Below are positions 25,480 through 31,980 of a stretch of 64,000 bases of DNA, in pieces; the stretch's first letter is position 1, and every line of letters begins with the position of its first letter. Source of the DNA: Rhizobium sp. Root1203. GTDB lineage: Bacteria; Pseudomonadota; Alphaproteobacteria; Rhizobiales; Rhizobiaceae. The position numbers and the translations under genes were made by a program. The notes under the pieces are model-generated. The model was not told where the DNA came from, ran no database searches, and saw only the letters and a list, made by a program, of their open reading frames with translations. The stretch lies in NCBI RefSeq assembly GCF_001424945.1, contig NZ_LMCW01000016.1, positions 1 through 64,000 on the forward strand, in the 5' to 3' direction.

Positions 25480-26010
25480 ATGGACGAATTTTGGGTGTTT
25501 GGCTACGGATCGCTGATGTGGAATCCGGGCTTCGAGTTTGTGGAGCGGTCGCAAGCTCTCGTTTATGGGTATCGTCGTTCGCTTTGCGTTCGTTCCTGGG
25601 TGCACCGGGGGACCCAGCAAAATCCGGGCCTCGTGCTCGGTCTCGACCGTGGGGGCTCATGCAGGGGCATGGCTTTCCGCATTGCAGCCGAGGTATGGGC
25701 CGAGGTGATCGACTATCTGCGCGCGCGCGAACTGGTGACCAACGTCTATCTCGAACGCAACGTGGCGCTTCAGCTGGAAGGCGGCAGGAGCGTCCCAGGC
25801 GTGGCATACGTCGTCGATCGCAATCATACGCAATATGCCGGCGCTCTCGATACGCTTGCCGCCGCCCGCATTGTTCACGAAGCGCAGGGTCAATCCGGCC
25901 CAAACGATGCCTACGTCTTCAATACGCTGGCGCATCTCAAGGAGATGGGCATTCGAGACCATTGGCTGGAGCAGGTGGTGGACGAAGTCGAGCGGTTGCG
26001 GACCGCCTGA
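25480..26010 (+). CDS. ChaC-like gamma-glutamylcyclotransferase (glutathione-specific)
   Basis: Predicted to cleave glutathione to 5-oxoproline and Cys-Gly. 176 residues. The substrate-binding loop FGYGSLMWNPGF begins at residue 7. RRSLCVRSWVHRGT follows, and the catalytic glutamate aligns with E in YLRARELV. The C-terminal SGPNDAYVFNTLAHLKEMGI is also a ChaC block. Divergent from the DUF2125 gene and convergent with plsC. Confidence 0.88.
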   Translation: MDEFWVFGYGSLMWNPGFEFVERSQALVYGYRRSLCVRSWVHRGTQQNPGLVLGLDRGGSCRGMAFRIAAEVWAEVIDYLRARELVTNVYLERNVALQLEGGRSVPGVAYVVDRNHTQYAGALDTLAAARIVHEAQGQSGPNDAYVFNTLAHLKEMGIRDHWLEQVVDEVERLRTA

Positions 26011-26012
26011 GA

Positions 26013-26810
26013 TCAGGCCGTCGCCGCTTTTGCGTCCCTGAGTTCGGCCAGCCTGTGCACGACGGTCGGAGGCAACGGCAGATCGGGATTGCGCTCCGCC
26101 GTGTCGACCAGCAGTTCATCGCTCGCGCGCTCCGTCACCTCGATCAGATGGGCGAAAAACGCGTCCGGGTCCATGCCAGGCTGGATGGCCGGCAAAATCC
26201 TGACCTTGAAGTGGCCGGGATAGCGCATGGTGCTGCGGCGAGGCCAGAAGAGGCCCGGATGCATGGCGACCGGCACGACCGGCAATTTCAGGTCGCGGTA
26301 CATGCGTGCGATGCCATATTTGTAAGCCGGTTCGGCACCGGGCGGGCGCCGTGTGCCCTCGGGGTAGATGATCAGCTGGCGGCCGGTTGCAAGCTCTTCC
26401 TTCGTCCGCTTCAGAGCTTCGACCATGACCTTGCCACGGGCGCCGCGATTGATCGGGATCATGCGCTGTTTCTTGGCGTACCAGCCGAAGAGCGGGATCC
26501 ACATGAGTTCGCGCTTCAGAATGTAGACCGGATCCTTCAGCCACGGCAGCAGCGCGTACGTGTCCCAGAACGATTGATGCTTCGGCGCCAGGATGTAGCC
26601 GCCTTCGGGCAGGTTCTCCATCCCTTCGATTTCAAAGGTCGTGCCGACGATCTTTTTCATCAGCCAGTGGTTCGACAGCGCCCAGTTCTTGGGGACCTGG
26701 TAAGCGGTCTTGCGAGGTGCCAGGAAATAATAGGGTGAAAGCACGATCATCCGGATGATCAGATTGGCGTAGAAGATCGTGTTGAAGAGGACGGAACGCA
26801 GGGCGATCAT
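26013..26810 (-). CDS. plsC: 1-acyl-sn-glycerol-3-phosphate acyltransferase
   Basis: Makes phosphatidic acid from lysophosphatidic acid at the inner membrane. 265 residues from ATG 26810, preceded by GGGA; TTG 26822 is an alternative. One N-terminal hydrophobic helix (about 4-31). The acyltransferase motifs are HX4D (H78 to D83, in KHQSFWD) and YPEGTRRPPG (EGTR at 151-154); the central block is PINRGARGK. It ends two bases from the convergent ChaC gene. Confidence 0.9.
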   Translation of the reverse strand: MIALRSVLFNTIFYANLIIRMIVLSPYYFLAPRKTAYQVPKNWALSNHWLMKKIVGTTFEIEGMENLPEGGYILAPKHQSFWDTYALLPWLKDPVYILKRELMWIPLFGWYAKKQRMIPINRGARGKVMVEALKRTKEELATGRQLIIYPEGTRRPPGAEPAYKYGIARMYRDLKLPVVPVAMHPGLFWPRRSTMRYPGHFKVRILPAIQPGMDPDAFFAHLIEVTERASDELLVDTAERNPDLPLPPTVVHRLAELRDAKAATA

Positions 26811-26889
26811 GAACTTTCCCAAGGCCGGTGTCCGCGTGAAGGGCGGTTGCGCCCTCCTACACGATATTGGCCGCCATAAAAAGCTCTGA

Positions 26890-27606
26890 TCAGTTTTGCC
26901 CGGCTGCAGTTGCCGAGCGCAGGCCGGGATGGCGGCCGAGCCCTGTCAAATTTCGGGCGCCGGCCAGAAGAACCTTGGCATACTCGGCAAGCATGACCCG
27001 CATCGCGTTCGGATCCGTGAACCAGTTGCTGTTCTTAAGATCGGTATTGACGACCGGGTAGGGGATGAATTGCGTTTCGGGGTCCACATAGGCGAGTTCC
27101 GACAGGCTGCGCGGCATATGGTAGTTGTTGGTGACGACGAGAACGCTCTTATAGCCCTTCGCGTGGATCCAGTTGCTGGCTTCCTCGGCATTGCCGATCG
27201 TATCGAGCGCGTCATAACCGATGTCGACGCAGCAGGAGAAGAGTTCCGGCGCGGCCTGGGTCATCTTGCGGATTTGTGCACGTGTCGTCGTTGGGTGGAC
27301 GCCTGAAATCAGGAGGCGCTTGCCGGCGCCTTTCTGAAGCAGTTCCACCGCCTGGTCGATGCGCTGGTAGCCTCCCGTCAGTACGACGATCGCGTCGGCG
27401 CGAGGCTCCGGCGGCGGCTTCAGGGTTGTCACCGAATCGGCAAAGCGCAGGAAGCCGCCGAAGACGAGAGCGGCAGCAATCACGAATGCGAAACCACCCC
27501 AGCGCAGCATGCGTCTTACCAGGCTGCGGCGAACGGGCTCGCCTTCGGAGCGACGAAGCTCCGTTTTGGGACGAATCAAGTTGCGCGACATGTGGCCCAT
27601 GCTCAT
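26890..27606 (-). CDS. YdcF family (DUF218) membrane-anchored protein
   Basis: 238 residues; later in-frame ATG codons at 27600 and 27591 are possible starts. A transmembrane helix at about 35-53 (GGFAFVIAAALVFGGFL) is followed by a DUF218 domain. Its marks are ADAIVVLTGGYQRIDQAVELL, LLISGVHP, NAEEASNWI and LVVTNNYHMPRS, with conserved glycine, asparagine and histidine residues. The domain is linked to envelope metabolism (SanA/ElyC relatives), but the reaction is not defined. 68 bases downstream of ftsX, same strand. Confidence 0.82.
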   Translation of the reverse strand: MSMGHMSRNLIRPKTELRRSEGEPVRRSLVRRMLRWGGFAFVIAAALVFGGFLRFADSVTTLKPPPEPRADAIVVLTGGYQRIDQAVELLQKGAGKRLLISGVHPTTTRAQIRKMTQAAPELFSCCVDIGYDALDTIGNAEEASNWIHAKGYKSVLVVTNNYHMPRSLSELAYVDPETQFIPYPVVNTDLKNSNWFTDPNAMRVMLAEYAKVLLAGARNLTGLGRHPGLRSATAAGQN

Positions 27607-27674
27607 GAATCGAAAAATATACGCAGATTAAGGCCGCGAACAGACGCTTTCGTGTCAAAAAGAGCAACGCACGC

Positions 27675-28685
27675 TCAATTCACGAGCCCGTCGGCGCGCG
27701 TGGGATCGGAGCGGAGAGTATCGATTTCATAGATCGTCCGCATGACGGTCAGGCGGGCCGTGAGAGTGGTCAGCAACGCAATGACGATCATGGTCGCAAA
27801 GATGCCGGCATAACCGAGAGCCCCGACCGAGAAAGTGCCGAAAAGGGCTGTTGCCTGATCGGTCTGCGGGGTCGCCAGTGTATGGCTCTGCAGGAATCCC
27901 GCGCTGAGGAAGAACAAGGCAGCGAGCCCGCTGCCGACTGCCGATCCCTTGAGGCTGATCTTCAGGAAGTGCTTCTGGAACTCGTTGGCGACGAACGAGC
28001 TTTCGGCGCCGACGAAGTGCAGGACCTCGACAATGTGGCGATTGCCGGACAGCGCACCGCGCGTTGCAAAGACCACCGTCAGCACCATCGCCGAGAAGAC
28101 GAGCAGCAGCACGCCGGTGCCGATCATCACAGTGGTATGGGCCATCGAGACGAGGCGGTCGACCCAGTTGCGATGATCGTCAAGCGAGGATTGCGGTATG
28201 CTCTCCTTCAGGAGCGAACGCATCGCCTCGAAATCGGGCGGGTTGCTTTCATCGATCGTGATGATGACGAGGCGGGGAACGGGGAGTTCCTTGATGTCCA
28301 GACCAGCGCCAAGCCAGGGCTCGAGCAGACGGGCGGTCGCCGCCTCATCGACAATCTGGCCGCTCTTCGTGCCGACGAAGGTCAGGGCGATATCGCGGGC
28401 CTGGACCAGGGCCTTTTCCATGTCCAGCCCGTCGTCGGGCTTGATCTGAATGGTGATCTCGCGGGAAATCTGGCCTTCCCAGCTTGCCGCCGTCGAACGC
28501 ACCATGCTGACGCCGCCAAGCGTCAGGCAGGCGAGAAAAGCCATGATGGCGATCACCACCATCAGTGCATTGCCCTGTATGTTGGCCGAGGGAAGGATAG
28601 GCGCTGTCGGACGCACCTTCATTTCGGGCCGTTTCTGGCCCTTTGCGGCTGGCTGCTTTGCGGAGCGGGGCGCGGGTTCAGTCAT
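27675..28685 (-). CDS. ftsX: Cell division permease FtsX
   Basis: Membrane partner of FtsE; in other bacteria FtsEX activates periplasmic murein hydrolases at the septum. 336 residues with a long proline/lysine-rich cytoplasmic N-terminus, a first helix at about 39-63, an extracytoplasmic domain containing the QIKPDD and SLDDHRNWVDRL segments, and three further helices (about 170-190, 235-255 and 285-310). It overlaps ftsE by 8 bases, a normal ftsEX arrangement. Confidence 0.9.
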   Translation of the reverse strand: MTEPAPRSAKQPAAKGQKRPEMKVRPTAPILPSANIQGNALMVVIAIMAFLACLTLGGVSMVRSTAASWEGQISREITIQIKPDDGLDMEKALVQARDIALTFVGTKSGQIVDEAATARLLEPWLGAGLDIKELPVPRLVIITIDESNPPDFEAMRSLLKESIPQSSLDDHRNWVDRLVSMAHTTVMIGTGVLLLVFSAMVLTVVFATRGALSGNRHIVEVLHFVGAESSFVANEFQKHFLKISLKGSAVGSGLAALFFLSAGFLQSHTLATPQTDQATALFGTFSVGALGYAGIFATMIVIALLTTLTARLTVMRTIYEIDTLRSDPTRADGLVN

Positions 28686-29337
28686 GGATATCGAGATGCC
28701 CTTCCGACAGAATCATGCGGCGGGCTTCAACCTGGTCCATCAGCGTCAGGTCGTGGGTGGCGATGACAACGGCGGTTCCGAGACGGTTCAGTTCGAGAAA
28801 GAGGTTCAGCAATCGACGGGCCATCGGTGGGTCGACATTGGCGGTCGGCTCATCGGCAAGCAGGATTTCCGGGCGATCGATGAGGGCGCGTGCGATTGCG
28901 GCGCGCTGCTTCTCGCCGCCCGAAAGCACAGGCGGCAGAACATTGATGCGTTCGCCAAGCCCGACCCATTTCAACAGCTCCAGCACATCGGTCTTGTAGG
29001 AACTCTCGTCCTTGCCGCGCACCCGCAAGGGCAGTGCCACATTCTCGTAGGTCGTCAGGTGGTCGAGGAGGCGGAACTCCTGGAAGATGATGCCGACGCG
29101 CCGACGCATCAGCGGCAGTTCCTGGCGCGGAATATCCGAGATATCGCGGCCGAACATGCGGATCAGGCCGCGGGTCGGTTGCAGCGACAGGAAGAGAAGC
29201 CTGAGCAGCGTCGTCTTGCCGGCGCCAGAAGGCCCGGTCAGGAACTGGAAGGATTTCTTCGGGATGTCGAAGGTTAGGTCCCGGAGAATTTCCGGTCCCA
29301 TCCCATAGCGCAAACCGACATTCTCGAAGTGGATCAA
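28678..29337 (-). CDS. ftsE: Cell division ATP-binding protein FtsE
   Basis: ABC-type ATPase driving FtsX. I place the start at TTG 29337, giving 219 residues beginning MIHFENVGLRYG, the standard FtsE N-terminus; the frame is open for another 40 codons, but that part is not FtsE-like. Walker A GPSGAGKT at 35-42, Q-loop IFQEFRLL, signature LSGGEKQR, Walker B ILLADEPTAN and the H-loop ATHD are all present. No strong Shine-Dalgarno precedes the TTG. The upstream region holds a GTTAAC dyad and a CtrA-like box. Confidence 0.92.
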   Translation of the reverse strand: MIHFENVGLRYGMGPEILRDLTFDIPKKSFQFLTGPSGAGKTTLLRLLFLSLQPTRGLIRMFGRDISDIPRQELPLMRRRVGIIFQEFRLLDHLTTYENVALPLRVRGKDESSYKTDVLELLKWVGLGERINVLPPVLSGGEKQRAAIARALIDRPEILLADEPTANVDPPMARRLLNLFLELNRLGTAVVIATHDLTLMDQVEARRMILSEGHLDIHD

Positions 29338-29373
29338 CGGGCAGCTCAGTCTTTTGTTTGTTTGACCGTAGGA

Positions 29374-29398
29374 CTTGTTAACCAACTCCGTTAACAAG
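29374..29398. promoter_or_regulatory. Perfect inverted repeat upstream of ftsE
   Basis: CTTGTTAAC (29374-29382) and its exact complement GTTAACAAG (29390-29398) are separated by seven bases, giving TTAAC-N7-GTTAA. It lies 37 bases upstream of the TTG start of ftsE and looks like a protein-binding operator; no T run follows on either strand. Confidence 0.5.
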
Positions 29399-29449
29399 TG
29401 GTAAATTCGAGCGGAAAGGCGCCCGTTTGAAGGCGATCTTTGCAAAGCA

Positions 29450-29457
29450 TTAACCAT
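29450..29457 (+). promoter_or_regulatory. CtrA-like box TTAACCAT between ftsE and the DUF3426-like gene
   Basis: TTAACCAT, directly followed by TAAAA, matches the short CtrA recognition sequence described in alphaproteobacteria. It is in the intergenic region shared by ftsE (leftward) and the membrane-protein gene at 29544 (rightward). Confidence 0.4.
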
Positions 29458-29543
29458 TAAAATTTACGACTGAGCAGGATTCGTTTCAATGCCGGATTTT
29501 TTATTCGGCCTGAAGCCATGCGGACACCGGAAAGGCCGTCATC

Positions 29544-30197
29544 ATGACCTCCTCCTCGTTCAGACGCCAGGCAGCCGGCCGGGCCTACGACTTTCTTCCG
29601 CCCGAGCCCGTCAAACGGGATGCTCGCCAGGGCCACGCCGCCGATATTGCGGACGCCGAATTCGTGGTGATCGGCAGCGGTCGCGCCCCTGAACCCCGCG
29701 CGGGCAGTTTCAACGACAATCGCAGGTGCAATTCGGCAACGGCGCCAAGGCAGCCCCCTTCCTTCAGACCAGCCTCGTCGCTTGCGCGCTACGGCGAAGC
29801 CCGGCTGCAGCAGGCTTCCGCCAAGGGTTTTGCAGCGTTCGTGTTTGCAGTCTGCGTGCTGGTATTCGGGCTCTCGGGCGGCTTCTCCGGCCTTGCCCGC
29901 CCCAGCACGGTGGATCACAGTTCGCCGCTTCATTTCACGCATGTCACGGCCACACCACGGGATGCCAATGGCATGCGCGTGCTGCTGATCAACGGCATCA
30001 TCGACAATATGAGCGGAACGACGCAGCTCGTCCGCCCCATTCGCGCGGATCTCTTTGTCGATGAACAGTTGACCGCGAGCATCGTCATCGACCCCTCCGT
30101 GGATGCGATTTACGGCGGCCAAAGCCGAGGTTTTTCGACCAGAGTGCAGTATGCCGGTGGAAAAATGCCGGAAGTCCGGCTTTCCTTCCTGCCCTGA
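29544..30197 (+). CDS. DUF3426-like single-pass membrane protein
   Basis: 217 residues with AAGG 9 bases before the ATG. The first ~90 residues are basic, proline-rich and probably disordered. One helix covers about 94-115 (GFAAFVFAVCVLVFGLSGGF). The extracytoplasmic C-terminal domain (about 130-217) contains GMRVLLINGIIDNMSG and LVRPIRADLF, which resembles the beta-sandwich of DUF3426 proteins. These often start with an MJ0042 zinc ribbon, and no such cysteine ribbon is present here. Divergent from ftsE and followed by hpt; function unknown. Confidence 0.6.
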   Translation: MTSSSFRRQAAGRAYDFLPPEPVKRDARQGHAADIADAEFVVIGSGRAPEPRAGSFNDNRRCNSATAPRQPPSFRPASSLARYGEARLQQASAKGFAAFVFAVCVLVFGLSGGFSGLARPSTVDHSSPLHFTHVTATPRDANGMRVLLINGIIDNMSGTTQLVRPIRADLFVDEQLTASIVIDPSVDAIYGGQSRGFSTRVQYAGGKMPEVRLSFLP

Positions 30198-30260
30198 GGG
30201 GTGTTTCGCGGCGCCGTTTGTGGTAACGGCTGGTGCTTGTTTTCCATGGAGCAAGCGTTA

Positions 30261-30803
30261 ATGCCCGTCGTGCGCGGAAAAAACATCGAGCCCCTCTTCA
30301 CTGCCGAGCAGATTGCCGAGCGCAATCACGCCATTGCCAAGCAGATCGCGCAGGGGCCCACCAAGGATCTCCTTGTCATCGCGATCCTCAAGGGGTCCTT
30401 CATTTTCGCGGCCGACCTGATCCGCGCCCTGCACGACAGCGGTCTTGCCCCTGAAGTCGAGTTCATCACTCTCTCGAGCTACGGGACGGGCACGGTTTCG
30501 CAGGGTGTTCGCATCGTCAAGGACATCGACAGCGATGTGCTAGATCGCGATGTCCTGCTGATCGACGATATTCTGGAGTCCGGTCGTACGCTGCTGTTTG
30601 CGAAGGAACTGCTTTACGAGCGCGGTGCCCGACATGTCACCATTGCCGTGCTGCTCGACAAGAGCGTCAAGCGCAAGGAAAAGCTCGAAGCAGACTATGT
30701 CGGTTTCGAATGCCCTGACTATTTCGTCGTCGGCTACGGCATGGACGTCGCCTATGCCTTCCGCGAATTGCCCTTCGTCGGCGTCGTCACCGGCGACGCC
30801 TAG
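30261..30803 (+). CDS. hpt: Hypoxanthine phosphoribosyltransferase
   Basis: Purine salvage: hypoxanthine (and probably guanine) plus PRPP gives the nucleotide. 180 residues from ATG 30261 with GGAG nine bases upstream; ATG 30246 would add five. The flexible loop region SSYGTGT, the PRPP-binding motif LLIDDILESGRT, and VGYGMDVAYAFRELPFVGVV near the end are diagnostic of the family. Lies before cpdR on the same strand. Confidence 0.92.
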   Translation: MPVVRGKNIEPLFTAEQIAERNHAIAKQIAQGPTKDLLVIAILKGSFIFAADLIRALHDSGLAPEVEFITLSSYGTGTVSQGVRIVKDIDSDVLDRDVLLIDDILESGRTLLFAKELLYERGARHVTIAVLLDKSVKRKEKLEADYVGFECPDYFVVGYGMDVAYAFRELPFVGVVTGDA

Positions 30804-30824
30804 TAGCGCCGGACAGACGGGTTG

Positions 30825-30832
30825 TTAACCAT
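30825..30832 (+). promoter_or_regulatory. CtrA-like box TTAACCAT upstream of cpdR
   Basis: TTAACCAT lies 21 bases after the hpt stop and 87 bases before the cpdR ATG, inside a partly symmetrical stretch (GGGTTGTTAACCATCCC). In Caulobacter, cpdR belongs to the CtrA regulon, so this site is a reasonable candidate for CtrA control; that is an inference. Confidence 0.45.
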
Positions 30833-30919
30833 CCCGTCCATCGCTTGCCGCCGTTTACCGATCGCAAAGGAAAGTCGTGTGATTTCCGTGTCAGGGCATG
30901 AAACGGAGCAATGCACACC

Positions 30920-31279
30920 ATGGCAAAAATTCTGATTACGGAAGACGAGGATTCCCTGCGCTCTTTCGTAGCCCGCGCTTTGCGTCTTGACGGTCATGAG
31001 ACCGAAGAAGCAGCAGACGGTGCGGAAGGATTGGAGAAGCTGAGAGACGGCGCCTACGACCTTCTGCTTTCCGATATCCGTATGCCTGTCATGGACGGCA
31101 TCGAACTCGCGCACCAGGCGAAATCCGCCTTTCCGGCGCTGAAAATTCTGTTGATGACCGGCTACGCCGAGCAGCGTGAGCGCGCCGACGATCTGGCGGA
31201 AAAAATCGTCGACGTCGTTTCCAAACCCTTTGCTTTGCCTGACATCCGCAAGGCGGTGGCACGGGCCCTGGCCGCATAA
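30920..31279 (+). CDS. cpdR: Single-domain response regulator CpdR
   Basis: Adaptor that, when unphosphorylated, directs ClpXP-dependent proteolysis of cell-cycle proteins; it is phosphorylated through the CckA-ChpT relay. 119 residues from ATG 30920, which has a GGAG 11 bases upstream (ATG 30911 is too close to it). Acidic pocket E8/D9/E10 region (ITEDEDSL), phospho-acceptor D52 (LLSDIRMP), switch T in LLMTGYAE and lysine in VSKPF. No output domain, as expected. Confidence 0.92.
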   Translation: MAKILITEDEDSLRSFVARALRLDGHETEEAADGAEGLEKLRDGAYDLLLSDIRMPVMDGIELAHQAKSAFPALKILLMTGYAEQRERADDLAEKIVDVVSKPFALPDIRKAVARALAA

Positions 31280-31322
31280 GAGGTGAGGAGCCTGTCGAGG
31301 TCGGCAGACAGGTCCGCTCCGG

Positions 31323-31802
31323 CTAGTTGGGGATGAATTTCCCCTCGTAGCGCACCCGGAAGTTTCGCCGCTGGAAGTCCTGCTGAAAACAAACGAAGAT
31401 CAACTCGATATCGGGCGCCTCGCCGCGCTTGTGGAGCAGGCTGAGGGTGATCACAATGACGCCGGCATAGCCGCGCGTGAGTTTGAACGCTGCGTTGCGG
31501 ATCACATTCGCTTCGGCGTCCTGCCGGTCGTCGCGCCGTTCATAGATGATCCAGAAGCGGCAAATGTCCCAGGTCGAGCGCAGGATTTCGGTGACTTCCG
31601 CCTGGAATTGTTCGGCATGCATGTCGGGCGCCCAGGAGAGCGTCTGCTCGCCCTCGTCGGCCACGACATTCAGGTAACCGTCGTAGTCGCCGGTGCTCGA
31701 CAGCGCGTTCTCGATCATCTCGAACGCTGTATTTTCACCGATTACCGTCTTAAAAAGAATTGCCATCGAATCGCTATCGTTAGTCGCCTGCTCCGGCGAC
31801 AT
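31323..31802 (-). CDS. Conserved-looking protein of unknown function
   Basis: 159 residues from ATG 31802; ATG 31766 would remove 12. Soluble, with no signal peptide or helix. It is rich in aromatic and charged residues (WDICRFWIIYERRDD, LIFVCFQQDFQRRNF) and ends FRVRYEGKFIPN. I do not recognise a family. The frame has codon use like its neighbours and no competing longer frame. It is convergent with cpdR and lies between cpdR and the TIGR02302 gene, on the strand of the latter. Confidence 0.6.
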   Translation of the reverse strand: MSPEQATNDSDSMAILFKTVIGENTAFEMIENALSSTGDYDGYLNVVADEGEQTLSWAPDMHAEQFQAEVTEILRSTWDICRFWIIYERRDDRQDAEANVIRNAAFKLTRGYAGVIVITLSLLHKRGEAPDIELIFVCFQQDFQRRNFRVRYEGKFIPN

Positions 31803-31980
31803 TACGAAGCTTCGGGCATGCAGGAATAGTGTCTTCCTGTGGAATTTTAGAAGATGCTATCGCCTCTACCGTTGGAGGCATAGCACGGGCGAAACCTATC
31901 ATCCAGAGCCCGGGCACTTGCTATGCGCGTGCTTGCCGCCATGTGACAGTTGCGCGCGGCGAAGAGGGCATTCCGCTGCA

